Source of the DNA: Fulvivirgaceae bacterium JP3-4
GTDB lineage: Bacteria > Bacteroidota > Bacteroidia > Cytophagales > Cyclobacteriaceae
Reading direction: 5' to 3'
Length of the DNA stretch: 64,000 nucleotides
Assembly (NCBI GenBank): GCA_029309925.1
Contig: JARKND010000005.1
Location: 248,001-312,000, forward strand
Shown here: positions 36,705 through 45,379 of the stretch, piece by piece
Numbering within the stretch: position 1 is the first letter of the stretch
How the letters are laid out: each line of letters starts with the position of its first letter
Position numbers and translations under genes: made by a program
The notes under the pieces: model-generated
The model's input: the letters and a program-made list of their open reading frames with translations, nothing else
What the model was told of the DNA's origin: nothing
The model's database searches: none

Positions 36705-36769
36705 AGTCAGCGTTACACAAAATGTATCCTATTTGCTGAATAGTGTTCGTAGGTTCTGCTGCATTACGC

Positions 36770-36962
36770 TGCTTTTTCGAAGCCCAGCGGGGCGAAATAT
36801 CGGTAGCCCTGGGTTTCAACCCGGGGTTTAAAGTTTAAGAAGAACAAAGGTGCGAACTGCAACCTCTTTCCGTGAGGAGCCCATTCATCGCACCAGAATC
36901 CGAAGCAATGCACAGGGAGGTACATCCTCGGGGGTGAAATGCAGAAAGCTCTACAGCATTGC
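36770..36962. other. Possible dispersed intergenic repeat or element relic
   Basis: This gap of about 290 bases (36677-36968) has no coding potential. It contains AGCCCAGCGGGGCGAAATAT, then CCCTGGGTTTCAACCCGGGG (hairpin, 36807-36826), and a later inverted pair GCAATGC (36905-36911) and GCATTGC (36956-36962). The first part resembles, from memory, short repeats scattered in many Bacteroidota genomes, but only one copy is in this window. Confidence 0.4.
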
Positions 36963-36968
36963 TTGGAC

Positions 36969-37829
36969 TCAGTTCTCCAATTTTACCCGCGCATCGTCCG
37001 CGCGTACGGTAACTTTTGCAGTGCCTTTTGCAAGCGTAAGGCGTGTCTGATCTTCTGATTCGTATGTCGTTTTGAAATCCCCTGTCGTGCTAATGTGACC
37101 GTCATCATGGTGAACGGTGAACTCACCGCCTCCGCCTGTCACATCGAGTGAAACCATTCCGTCCTGGCATCGGAACGTGTACTGTCCGTTGTCAGCCAGC
37201 GAGGTCTGGATAATAATGTCGCCATCGTCACTGCTCGCATCGATCGATGAAAACTGGCCCTTATAAACCTCCACATCAGCATCATCGGCATCGATCTCCA
37301 GGTCGCCCCTCCCTTCATCCATACGGATATCACCATCATCAATACGGAAAGTAAACTTGTTGCCTTTGCAGGCCGTGAGCTGTGCGTCAGCGTCATCGAG
37401 GCTCATGCTGATGGAACCGTTGATATTCTTAATGAAGTAATCGCCATCATCCCCACGGATCGCGAGCGTTACTCCTTCCGGTGCTTCGATCTCTATCTTG
37501 TAATCTTCTCTTTGGTAAGTGATGAAGCCACTGTTGTAGCTGTTCTGGCGTTCGCGAATGCGCAAGTCACCGTTCATTGTCTCCACCTCCACCGTAAATT
37601 CTTCGCGCGAATTGTAGATCCCTTTTGTTTCAACGGTACGATCAATCTTTACATGAACGTCCGGCCGAAGCGATCCGGTGATGTATACTTTGGCGTCTGA
37701 CGAAGAAAGGTCAATCGTTCCTTTCTTGTCGATCTTATAAACGTTATCGAGGTGGAAATCTCCGTCTTTTTGTGCTACAGCAATGGAGACGACACACAGG
37801 GTCAGAATGGCGAGGAAAAGGTTTTTCAT
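36969..37829 (-). CDS. Secreted DUF4097-like beta-helix protein
   Basis: 286 residues with a signal peptide ending near AVAQK. The mature part is a ladder of short beta strands with an Asp-rich period: GDDGDYFIKNI, SLDDADAQLTA, RIDDGDIRMDEGRGDLEIDA, ADDADVEVYKG, SSDDGDIIIQT, ending HHDDGHISTTG. This is the pattern of DUF4097/adhesin-like right-handed parallel beta-helices. Function unknown, possibly calcium-binding through the Asp steps. It stands alone between repeat-rich gaps. Confidence 0.8.
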   Translation of the reverse strand: MKNLFLAILTLCVVSIAVAQKDGDFHLDNVYKIDKKGTIDLSSSDAKVYITGSLRPDVHVKIDRTVETKGIYNSREEFTVEVETMNGDLRIRERQNSYNSGFITYQREDYKIEIEAPEGVTLAIRGDDGDYFIKNINGSISMSLDDADAQLTACKGNKFTFRIDDGDIRMDEGRGDLEIDADDADVEVYKGQFSSIDASSDDGDIIIQTSLADNGQYTFRCQDGMVSLDVTGGGGEFTVHHDDGHISTTGDFKTTYESEDQTRLTLAKGTAKVTVRADDARVKLEN

Positions 37830-37891
37830 AAGCTTAAGGTTTGCATGCTACCTTAAGACGCGGTTTGAAGGTGGGAGGTTGCACCAAAGGC

Positions 37892-37919
37892 TACCCCTAA
37901 ATCCCCTAAAGGGGACTTT
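37892..37919. repeat. CCCCTAAA/AGGGGA hairpin repeat
   Basis: AAATCCCCTAAAGGGGACTTT forms a short hairpin preceded by TACCCCT. Sequences of this kind are frequent between genes in Bacteroidota (general knowledge). Lies between the LPP20-like gene and the DUF4097 gene. Confidence 0.5.
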
Positions 37920-37951
37920 AAGCTCAACATGTTGGCACTGCTTCAAGGCAT

Positions 37952-37979
37952 GTAGCGTGCAGCGTGTAGCGTGCAGCCA
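37952..37979. repeat. Heptamer array after the LPP20-like gene
   Basis: GTAGCGT, GCAGCGT, GTAGCGT, GCAGCCA: four 7-bp units, alternating GTA and GCA, ending 9 bases from the stop of the minus-strand lipoprotein gene. Confidence 0.7.
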
Positions 37980-37987
37980 TCCACCCA

Positions 37988-38536
37988 CTAGTTTCCCTCC
38001 TCCTTCTCCGCCTTCTCGATCTCTTCATCAATGATCTTCTCAATCACCGCCCGCTGGCGTTCATCTATGGTCTGATCGGTTTTCGCCATTTTCTTCATGA
38101 AGCGAAGCATTGCATTCTTTTTGATTTCATAGGCGATAAATACGGTGTATTTATTCTCCTTGTCATTGAAATATTTTTTCTCACCGATCTTGCGGAGGTC
38201 TGCGATTTCCGTGTTCATCACCTGTCGCACAAGGCTTTGGAATTTATCCGCTACATCCGCAGCGCTTTGATTTTCCGTCTGACCCAGGTATTGATCGGCA
38301 ACTTGCTTCATGGTGGTGCTCACCTGGCCTGCAAGCTCAGCCTTCGCTTCAAGATCGGCTTTGCTTCGCGCGATGTTGTCGGCAGAACTTTCGCCTTTGC
38401 CTGTACCGCGGAAGAATCTGTTGTTTGATTCGTACGCATTTCCCTGGAAAGGTTCATTGACTTTTTTACCAAGCTTGCTCGAAGTACAGGCAGCGAGGAT
38501 CATTACTGCAATTACGATCAGGGGTGTAGTTTTCAT
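37988..38536 (-). CDS. LPP20-like lipoprotein
   Basis: 182 residues. Lipobox MILAAC (Cys17). The mature part begins with FRGTGKGESSADNIARSKADLEAKAELAGQV, the conserved start of the LPP20/FlgO-like domain (short strand then the long helix), followed by YTVFIAYEIKKNAMLRF and an acidic C-terminal helix rich in Glu/Lys. Outer-membrane or periplasmic anchor; function not known. It lies next to the methyltransferase gene of the PKS group but is probably unrelated. Confidence 0.75.
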   Translation of the reverse strand: MKTTPLIVIAVMILAACTSSKLGKKVNEPFQGNAYESNNRFFRGTGKGESSADNIARSKADLEAKAELAGQVSTTMKQVADQYLGQTENQSAADVADKFQSLVRQVMNTEIADLRKIGEKKYFNDKENKYTVFIAYEIKKNAMLRFMKKMAKTDQTIDERQRAVIEKIIDEEIEKAEKEEGN

Positions 38537-38588
38537 GGATTTTTACGTTGACTGGCCTGGTAAATTACGAAAACTGTGCCAGAATAAT

Positions 38589-39296
38589 CTAATGCGTGTA
38601 CGCTATCACCTGCCATCGGAACGCCCACATCCATCGGATCGAATACTTCGTAATACCTGCCCGTTGCATGATTTCAACGAGTTCGGGTTTGCTGAATGCG
38701 CGCATCACGGAAAGTGGCGCATCGTGCTGCACCATGGGTGACTTAGAAAAACCTTTCGTCAGCAACCTGATCGAGTGGTACGCAAACCAGTGCCGGTGAA
38801 TATCGTTGATGACAAAACCAACACGCGCCTGCGAGCTGAGCTGACGAAAAAAATCAATGAGCTGTTCGTTCGTAAAATGATGGAAGAATAGCGTACCTGT
38901 CACGATATCGAATGTGCGTGATTTGAACTCAGACGAAAAAATATTGATCGATTCAAAAGCAATGTCTTCTGCGGCTGAGGTGCTGAGCTGCGCCTCACGG
39001 ACGATGTTAGGATTTGCATCCACACCCAGCAATTGCGCTTTGATGTTTTTCTTCACTGCCCATTTCCTGATCAGACGAAGAATATCACCTCCTCCACAAC
39101 CGAGATCTGCCAGCGAAAATGTTTTGAGTTGCGCATGCCTCGCCAGTTTTGCAATCCCATCAAGGGTAACGTGATTTCCACCGAGCAGGGTGTTGATCGT
39201 TTCCAGTTCCTTCAGTGTCTGGTGAACAACCTCTCCCGAACAGTTGAGGTCGTCCATGAGTTCATCATCGTAGGAACGTTTTGAAAAATCAGGCAT
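38589..39296 (-). CDS. Class I SAM-dependent methyltransferase of the polyketide group
   Basis: 235 residues. SAM-binding motif I is LADLGCGGGDILRLI (about residues 63-77), motif II has LGVDANPNIVREA, and post-motif FDIVTGTLFFHHFTNEQL follows. The family (ubiE/COQ5-like, methyltransf_25) acts on small molecules. It starts 2 bases after the stop of the type III polyketide synthase gene, so the two are almost certainly cotranslated and the enzyme likely methylates the polyketide product (inference). A homologous arrangement of PKS and methyltransferase occurs in phenolic-lipid clusters. Confidence 0.87.
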   Translation of the reverse strand: MPDFSKRSYDDELMDDLNCSGEVVHQTLKELETINTLLGGNHVTLDGIAKLARHAQLKTFSLADLGCGGGDILRLIRKWAVKKNIKAQLLGVDANPNIVREAQLSTSAAEDIAFESINIFSSEFKSRTFDIVTGTLFFHHFTNEQLIDFFRQLSSQARVGFVINDIHRHWFAYHSIRLLTKGFSKSPMVQHDAPLSVMRAFSKPELVEIMQRAGITKYSIRWMWAFRWQVIAYTH

Positions 39297-39298
39297 GG

Positions 39299-40411
39299 TC
39301 AGGCACTTTCAATATTAAGTACCATGCTTTCGAGTGTAAGCCCGGGACCAAAGGCAAAACTGAGAATACGCTCACCGCGATTGGCCGAAGCCAGGGATTT
39401 TATCACTTCTTTGAGCACAAACAACACCGTTGGAGATGACATGTTTCCATACTGTTCAAGTACCTTGTATGCCGCGCTGTTCTTTTCTCTGTCAATTCCA
39501 AGTTCCGACTCGATCACCTGAAGTATTTTTCTTCCGCCCGGATGGATGGCGAAGTGCTTGATGTCTTCCAGTCGTTTGGAAATTTTTTGCAGCAATGAGT
39601 TTGTGAGGTTTCTGATTCCGCCCTGGATCACATCAGGGACGTAGGCAGATAATTTCATCTCGAAGCCCAGGTCGCCCACGGTCCACGCCATGAAATCTTC
39701 GCCACCGTTGGACAGATCGCTGTGAAAGTTTTCGATTTCAAGTTTTAATTCGCTGTTGGATTGCGACTCGATCAGCAGTGCCGCAGAGCCATCTCCAAAC
39801 AACGCATTGGCGAGAATGTTGTCATCCGAACCTTCGCGTTGAAAATGAATACTGCACAGTTCCGTGCAAACGATCAGCACTTTTGCGGCCGGGTCAGTTT
39901 TGCAAAACGCATCGGCAATCTTCAGCGCATTAAAAGCTGCATAACATCCCATGAAATTGATCGCAGTGCGCTGAACGGTGGACTTCAGACCGAGTTGTTT
40001 GACCAGGTCGATATCAAGGCCCGGTGCATACATGCCGGTGCAACAGACCACGATCAGATGCGTAACGTCCTGAACGTTGACCTGTTTATATTTTGAAATC
40101 AGATCTTCAACAGCAGATTTGCTCAGGCTCACCGCATTCGCACGAAATACATTGATCCGTTTTTCTGTTGTAGGAACAGGTTCAAAGTTTTCAGCTTTTG
40201 AATAGAAAGTGAAATCTTCTGTCTTTCCGTAATCCTCGAGCACACTGTGGCGATACTGTATGCCGCTGGCTTTAAAAACCGTTTTAAGTTTTCTCACATC
40301 ACCATTGTGGAGCGTCATGGTGCGCTGCATGAAATCGGCAATTGTTGCCTGACTAAAGCGATGGATCGGATTAGCTGTTCCGATGGCGGTGATGTAGCTC
40401 ATGGCATCCAA
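39299..40411 (-). CDS. Type III polyketide synthase (chalcone/stilbene synthase family)
   Basis: 370 residues, normal size. Iteratively condenses malonyl-CoA on a starter acyl-CoA to make a pyrone or resorcinol. The complete triad is present: Cys156 (NFMGCYAAFNAL), His290 (HFAIHPGGRKIL) and Asn323 (YGNMSSPTV). Also GDGSAALLI and the C-terminal SFAFGPGLTLESMVL with its usual GPG loop. Cotranscribed with a class I methyltransferase; a UbiA-type prenyltransferase gene is divergent 42 bases away. The best-known analogue is the srsABC phenolic-lipid operon of Streptomyces griseus. Starter chain and cyclisation mode cannot be told. Confidence 0.93.
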   Translation of the reverse strand: MDAMSYITAIGTANPIHRFSQATIADFMQRTMTLHNGDVRKLKTVFKASGIQYRHSVLEDYGKTEDFTFYSKAENFEPVPTTEKRINVFRANAVSLSKSAVEDLISKYKQVNVQDVTHLIVVCCTGMYAPGLDIDLVKQLGLKSTVQRTAINFMGCYAAFNALKIADAFCKTDPAAKVLIVCTELCSIHFQREGSDDNILANALFGDGSAALLIESQSNSELKLEIENFHSDLSNGGEDFMAWTVGDLGFEMKLSAYVPDVIQGGIRNLTNSLLQKISKRLEDIKHFAIHPGGRKILQVIESELGIDREKNSAAYKVLEQYGNMSSPTVLFVLKEVIKSLASANRGERILSFAFGPGLTLESMVLNIESA

Positions 40412-40453
40412 TAATAATTCAAAAAATCTTTACTTTGTTTCAAATTCAAATTT

Positions 40454-41356
40454 ATGTTGAGTCGCTCTTCGTGGCTGCATCTGCGGATTCCTTTCTCGTT
40501 CTTCCTGCTCCCGATTTTCCTTTTCAGCTTATCGTTGTCGCCTAACCTCAACGGGCCTCGCATCGGGTGGGTATTCTTCATCCTTCACTTTCTCCTCTAC
40601 CCTGCCAGCAACGGATACAACAGTTACTTTGACAAAGACGAAAAGAGTATCGGAGGCTTAAAGAATCCACCGCCCGTCAACACCGGCCTCTATTACCTGG
40701 CGCTTCTTTTAGACCTGCTCGCATTGATACTCGGTTACCTCAAAATCAATCTCACCTTTGCTATCATGCTCCTGGTCTATGGCCTTGTGTCTAAAGCATA
40801 CAGCCATCCTGCTGTGAGGCTAAAGAAGTATGCCATCACCGGTTGGGTGATCACCGGCATCTTTCAGGGATTGTTCACATTTGTGATGTGTTATGTTGGC
40901 GTCAATGATCTTTCAATCGAGAGTGCAATGAGGCCTCAGGTTCTATTCGCGGGATGCTTGACGAGCCTCATGCTGTGGGCTAATTATCCGCTTACACAGG
41001 TATACCAGCATGAAGAAGATGCGAAGCGCGGTGACAATACCTTCAGCAGAATGCTGGGCATCAGGGGCACGTTCTACTTTGCGGCCGCGTTCTTTGCTAT
41101 CGCGATGGTCGCTTTCGCGATTTACTTTCAACAATACTATGATGGACGTTACATCGGCACTTTCTTCCTGGCGCTGACTCCTGTGCTGTTGTTCTTCCTG
41201 TATTGGTTTTCAAAAGTTCAGGGAGATGCTCAGCACGCGGACTATTCAAAAACAATGTGGCTGAACATAATTTCAGCCACATGTCTTAACATATTTTTTA
41301 TTTATCACTTCCTGGATGCGAGTCAGGTGATACAGGCAATTCAGGGAGGCTTTTAA
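40454..41356 (+). CDS. UbiA-family prenyltransferase
   Basis: 300 residues, about eight or nine transmembrane helices. The two acidic motifs that bind prenyl diphosphate and Mg2+ are present but slightly unusual: [16 protein letters not shown] (residues 53-68) and [13 protein letters not shown] (184-196). UbiA enzymes prenylate aromatic acceptors such as 4-hydroxybenzoate, or join chlorophyll or heme tails. Its place, divergent from a type III PKS by 42 bases, suggests it prenylates the polyketide phenol (inference). Its stop overlaps the stop of the convergent isomerase-like gene by 3-4 bases. Confidence 0.85.
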   Translation: MLSRSSWLHLRIPFSFFLLPIFLFSLSLSPNLNGPRIGWVFFILHFLLYPASNGYNSYFDKDEKSIGGLKNPPPVNTGLYYLALLLDLLALILGYLKINLTFAIMLLVYGLVSKAYSHPAVRLKKYAITGWVITGIFQGLFTFVMCYVGVNDLSIESAMRPQVLFAGCLTSLMLWANYPLTQVYQHEEDAKRGDNTFSRMLGIRGTFYFAAAFFAIAMVAFAIYFQQYYDGRYIGTFFLALTPVLLFFLYWFSKVQGDAQHADYSKTMWLNIISATCLNIFFIYHFLDASQVIQAIQGGF

Positions 41357-42333
41357 CTGATCTGCGCACCGATGCGCTCGAGCAACGCCTTGGTCGCGCG
41401 GATGCCTTCTTCTTCAGAAAGTTTACTTCCTTCGTACTCGATGCCGATGTGGCCGGTGTAGCCCGCATTTTTTACAATCGGTAGTATCCGCGAGTAATCT
41501 GTTTCGATACAGTTGCCCTGCTCATCAAAGTCGTATGCTTTTGCGCTCACGCCTTTCGCATAGCGCATCAGCTCTTCAGTGCCTTTATAACGATCGTAGC
41601 TTTCGACACATTTGTCGCCATCGCGTTTCAGGCAGAAATTTCCGAAGTCGGGAAGTGTGCCGCAATTCTGCATCTTCGTATCAGCGATCACCTTGCTCAG
41701 CCACTGCCCGTCAGAAGAGTAGCCACCGTGGTTTTCCACGATAACACCGATGTTAAAGTCTTTTGCAAATTCAGATAGTGAGCGAAGTCCATCCGTTGCT
41801 GCTTTTCCAACTTCTTCGGCTGAGCCCTCACCATAAGCGTTCACACGGATGGAATGACATCCGAGGAACTTAGCGGCTTCAACCCACTTCTTATGATTAT
41901 CGACAGCCTTTGCGCGTTGTGCCTTTTTAGTGTCGCCAAGACCACCCTCGCCATCGATCATGATCAGCACACTGGTGACACCGTTGTCGTCACAACGTTT
42001 TTTCAGATCAGCGAGGTAAGCCTGGTCTTTTGCCTTGTCTTTGAAAAACTGGTTCACATACTCAACGGCAGAAATTCCAAAGTCGTTTTTTGCTTTCGCA
42101 GGAAAATCAAGGTTGTTGAGTTTGCCATCGAACAGCGACTTGTGCAGTGACCATTCGGCTAGTGATATTTTAAAGAACATTTCTTTTGGTTTTGTTTCGT
42201 TAGATGCGGTTGCTGTCGAATCCGCATCCGATTCAGAATTCTGTTTTGAGCCGCACGAGGATAGCATAGCAGAGCCGAATGTTGAACCAACAGTGATCAG
42301 CCCCAGCGATTTTAAAAAGTCATTACGATTCAT
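41353..42333 (-). CDS. Sugar phosphate isomerase/epimerase-like lipoprotein
   Basis: 326 residues from the ATG ending at 42333 ([16 protein letters not shown]), preceded by a frame that has no better start. An export signal with lipobox AMLSSC at about Cys27 is followed by a Ser/Thr/Glu-rich linker and then the xylose-isomerase-like TIM barrel: [47 protein letters not shown] (metal-binding Glu and His) and [12 protein letters not shown]. It is an exported homologue of the protein at 35804-36676. It follows the FAD oxidoreductase by 59 bases on the same strand, so it may be cotranscribed with it, yet its link to the polyketide genes is not obvious. Confidence 0.83.
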   Translation of the reverse strand: MNRNDFLKSLGLITVGSTFGSAMLSSCGSKQNSESDADSTATASNETKPKEMFFKISLAEWSLHKSLFDGKLNNLDFPAKAKNDFGISAVEYVNQFFKDKAKDQAYLADLKKRCDDNGVTSVLIMIDGEGGLGDTKKAQRAKAVDNHKKWVEAAKFLGCHSIRVNAYGEGSAEEVGKAATDGLRSLSEFAKDFNIGVIVENHGGYSSDGQWLSKVIADTKMQNCGTLPDFGNFCLKRDGDKCVESYDRYKGTEELMRYAKGVSAKAYDFDEQGNCIETDYSRILPIVKNAGYTGHIGIEYEGSKLSEEEGIRATKALLERIGAQIS

Positions 42334-42392
42334 AAAGGTTTGATTGGTGAACGGAAAAGTTAAAAATAATTCAACAAACTTCCCGCAATAAT

Positions 42393-43502
42393 TCAGAACG
42401 GTTTGCCATGTGTGTTTCGCACAAGAAAGTTTGCAACGGGTTTGGAATGGAGCGCGATGTTTACCGCCAGATTCGAAAACGTTGCATTCCCGAAGAGCTT
42501 TTGAATGTTTCGGCCGCGCCAGAGCCTTCCCGCAAAATTTCGCGACCATTCTTTTGCATACTGCCGCTCCATCTCTTCGCGTGAAATCTTTTTGTTGAGA
42601 AACGCAGGAATTATATCAGCGGCAATTTTTGCACTATGAATAGCAATAGCCATCCCGTTGCCACACAGCGGGGCAATCATCCCGGCAGCATCGCCTGTCA
42701 TGAGTATATGTTCTTCTACCGGAGATTTTGTTTCAAAAGAGATCTCATTGATCACTTCTGGTTTGTCGAACAGAAAATCAGAATTTTCAAAAAGGGTTTT
42801 CAAACGGGGGTTTTGAAACAACACTTTTCTTTCCAGTTCCGGAATACTTCCGCATTTTCGAAGACTTTCGCGTTCTGCGAGGTAGCAAATGTTTGCAATG
42901 TCATCCTCCACTTTGTTAATGCCGCAGTATCCGCCTTCAAAATTGTGGAGCGCGATCTGATTGGCCGGGTGGTCCGTGCGAACGTGATACTTAATGCCGA
43001 CAAACGGTGATCGTTTTCCGATGAAATCTCTTTCGAGGTGTATATCGAGCTTTGATCGCTTGCCATAGGCTCCGACCACAACATCACATGGAAGCATTGC
43101 CTCATCGGTCTTTACCTCAAAGCCATCTCCGTTGAAATGAATTGACTCCGCTTCGGTATTGAGCAAAAACTCGACACCGCATTCTTTAGCCTTTTCGTAG
43201 AGAAAATGGTCAAAGGCATATCTGCTGATGCCAAATCCACCAAGATCGAGCGACAATGCTGACACTTTTCCGGTGACAGACGACAAAATAAACTGATCAA
43301 TCTGTGGCGGAGAAAATTTTTCGGGAAACAATCCTTCCCTTTTCAGAAAGGCGACCGCCTCGTTGGATACATATTCACCGCAAACGCGATGAAGCGGGTA
43401 TGATTTTTTTTCAATAACCGTGCACGGAATTCCGCGTTTGCGGAGTTGCGTTGCTGAAATCAGGCCCGCAAGGCCACCCCCGATGATTACTGCGTGTCCC
43501 AG
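42393..43502 (-). CDS. FAD-dependent oxidoreductase with atypical start codon
   Basis: 369 residues if started at the CTG ending at 43502. The FAD-binding [13 protein letters not shown] lies at residues 8-20 and matches the geranylgeranyl-reductase/phenol-hydroxylase-like group, with [16 protein letters not shown] and, later, [20 protein letters not shown] (FAD diphosphate site). No ATG, GTG or TTG precedes the FAD motif in frame; the frame closes at a TGA just upstream (43517-43515). Either CTG or a related codon starts the gene, or one base has been inserted in the GGG at 43497-43499; removing it would join a TTG-started frame. It likely hydroxylates or oxidises the polyketide made by the neighbouring genes, as SrsC does (inference). 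Confidence 0.8.
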   Translation of the reverse strand: MGHAVIIGGGLAGLISATQLRKRGIPCTVIEKKSYPLHRVCGEYVSNEAVAFLKREGLFPEKFSPPQIDQFILSSVTGKVSALSLDLGGFGISRYAFDHFLYEKAKECGVEFLLNTEAESIHFNGDGFEVKTDEAMLPCDVVVGAYGKRSKLDIHLERDFIGKRSPFVGIKYHVRTDHPANQIALHNFEGGYCGINKVEDDIANICYLAERESLRKCGSIPELERKVLFQNPRLKTLFENSDFLFDKPEVINEISFETKSPVEEHILMTGDAAGMIAPLCGNGMAIAIHSAKIAADIIPAFLNKKISREEMERQYAKEWSRNFAGRLWRGRNIQKLFGNATFSNLAVNIALHSKPVANFLVRNTHGKPF

Positions 43503-43632
43503 AAAATTGCGTATTCAGTTCCAATTTGGAAAAAGGATAAAAGATTTCGGCATAAATGCGAAAAAAATCGAGTTGGCTGAAAACTTGTTAGGTAAGATAT
43601 ATCGTTAATATACATACTATAGTCCCGGCTTT

Positions 43633-44109
43633 ATGGAAACGAAAATTGATTTGTCGCGCACAGCGGAACCGCTGAATGTTTTACTCATCGGAAACAATCC
43701 GATCGACATGAGTAAGACGCTGGAAAAAATTAATCAGCTGAAGGGACGAAAAATTATCACCGAAATTGCGTTCGACATCCGCAGCGTTGCAGAACGCCTC
43801 AATTCATTCACACCGAACTTTGTTCTGATCGATGATAACATCGGTCGCGCGGAGATTGCCCTGGCTGTGGAAACGTTAAACAAATCGAAAAAGACAAAGG
43901 ATATTCCAATCACGGTGCTGAAGAATTCCAATTACCAGGAATCTGCTCAGACTTCTGGTGTGCTGGATTATATCCTTAAACAGAACTTTTCACCTGAGTC
44001 GCTGTATAATGCTATCCGGAATTCGTTGCGGATTAAAAGGGCGCAGGCATATTTGTATGCGGCTTACCGCAAAAGGAAAGGTCAGTTTTCAAGACTGGCT
44101 TTCGGCTAG
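43633..44109 (+). CDS. Receiver-domain protein with degenerate acidic pocket
   Basis: 158 residues, one CheY-like receiver fold with no output domain. The phospho-acceptor Asp is present in NFVLIDDNIGR (residue about 72), the Thr/Ser in DIPITVLKNS, and the Lys in DYILKQNF. The acidic pair after strand 1, normally DD or ED, is replaced by IGNNP, so Mg2+ binding and phosphorylation are doubtful. The C-terminus is basic (RKRKGQFSRLAFG). No sensor kinase is nearby. Its stop overlaps the stop of the convergent retropepsin gene by 4 bases. Confidence 0.75.
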   Translation: METKIDLSRTAEPLNVLLIGNNPIDMSKTLEKINQLKGRKIITEIAFDIRSVAERLNSFTPNFVLIDDNIGRAEIALAVETLNKSKKTKDIPITVLKNSNYQESAQTSGVLDYILKQNFSPESLYNAIRNSLRIKRAQAYLYAAYRKRKGQFSRLAFG

Positions 44110-45338
44110 ATCTGGTCCTCAAGCCTCATTTCTGTCTTAATGCGTTCGCCCTTGCGGGATATGACGATATTTAATCGTTTGCCGACACGCATGTTGAAAA
44201 ATCCATTGATAAGATTTAAGTTCAGTTCACTGGTATTCACGCCATTGATGCTGACAAGTAAATCTCCTTCCTTCACACCCGCTTTATCGCCAACCGACTC
44301 CCTGCGTACTTCAGTCACTTCAAAGACATTCAGCTTTGAACCCTTTGCTTTAACGGTGAGTCCGCTCAGATTGTAGTGGAAGGATTTTTTGAACGCGTGA
44401 TTCTTTTTGATATAGATCTCTTCGCGTGAAAAATTAAACACAACTTTGAAGCGACTCATGATCTCTCCACCTATCGACCCATTGCGTTCAGTTCTTCCAA
44501 GTTTCAGGCTGTCGAAATAGCTGTTGGGATCAGGGAAATTTGCAATCGGGTTATCAAGTTTGTACTTACCCATCTGCAACGATTTTATTCTCGCCACTTT
44601 TCCCGTGATCTCGCCACCAAGTCCACGACCGATCACACTGCTCACGCGGTTAGTTGGTACAGTAATCCGCGTGTCGGTGCTGGGGTCAAGCATGATGCTG
44701 TGACTTGCGCCTGTGTCAACGAGAAGCTTTGCTGTGAACTGTGTGCCATCGGATAGAACAACCGGGGTGGTCAGATAAGGCTTGGTATCTTCTATTCTTA
44801 TGGGCAATACTTCATACTTGCGCCCTGGCCTGAACCTTGATGGGGTCATCAAGGTCAGAATCTTTTTTTCATAATCAATTTTGACGAGAAAACGGCTGAA
44901 CAATTCATACCCCAAAATGCCGTGAACATCAGTGCCCATGTAATTACGCAATTCGAGGTAGTCTTCTTCAAGCACCAACATCGCGTGGCCACGACCGAGT
45001 ACACCGGGCAGTTCGAGAGAAACATTGTTTGTGATGTATGCATCGATCAGTTTTTCGCCACCGGGGCCGGAGATCGTATACTTGCGTGCGTACGAAAGAT
45101 TCAAAATATCAGTGAATGCTTTTTGTGTGAGGATCGATGTTCTGACACCCGTGTCGAGAATGAATTTCAGAGGGAGCGCACCGTTGAGAACGACTGGTAC
45201 AACAACGAGATTGTTATAAATTTCTATAGGAAATTGCACTTTCGTTCTGCCATCTGCGAGCGAAAAACCGAGGGCCTGAGACCAAATGTCAAAGGAAATG
45301 AAGTACAGGCATCCACACAGGAGCAACCTTCGTAACAT
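44106..45338 (-). CDS. Secreted retropepsin-like aspartic protease with PDZ domain
   Basis: 410 residues. Signal peptide (residues 1-20). Two pepsin/retropepsin-like lobes with catalytic motifs KFILDTGVRTSIL and LLVDTGASHSIML, so both catalytic Asp are on one chain, then a C-terminal PDZ domain (KAGVKEGDLLVSINGVN). The architecture, aspartyl protease plus PDZ, is common in Bacteroidota; it acts outside the cytoplasm. Substrate unknown. The next gene upstream on this strand is a LOG protein, 42 bases away. Confidence 0.88.
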   Translation of the reverse strand: MLRRLLLCGCLYFISFDIWSQALGFSLADGRTKVQFPIEIYNNLVVVPVVLNGALPLKFILDTGVRTSILTQKAFTDILNLSYARKYTISGPGGEKLIDAYITNNVSLELPGVLGRGHAMLVLEEDYLELRNYMGTDVHGILGYELFSRFLVKIDYEKKILTLMTPSRFRPGRKYEVLPIRIEDTKPYLTTPVVLSDGTQFTAKLLVDTGASHSIMLDPSTDTRITVPTNRVSSVIGRGLGGEITGKVARIKSLQMGKYKLDNPIANFPDPNSYFDSLKLGRTERNGSIGGEIMSRFKVVFNFSREEIYIKKNHAFKKSFHYNLSGLTVKAKGSKLNVFEVTEVRRESVGDKAGVKEGDLLVSINGVNTSELNLNLINGFFNMRVGKRLNIVISRKGERIKTEMRLEDQI

Positions 45339-45379
45339 AATGCGTCTGGAAATCCAGCAACATCAATATAAGACAATTT

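Noticed and set aside
36677-36968. tRNA or other known structural RNA in the gap
   Set aside because: No cloverleaf, no TTCRA T-loop pattern and no known RNA consensus could be found.
41353-42549. 398-residue version of the isomerase-like lipoprotein
   Set aside because: The extra 72 residues overlap the end of the FAD oxidoreductase gene and precede a clear lipoprotein signal.
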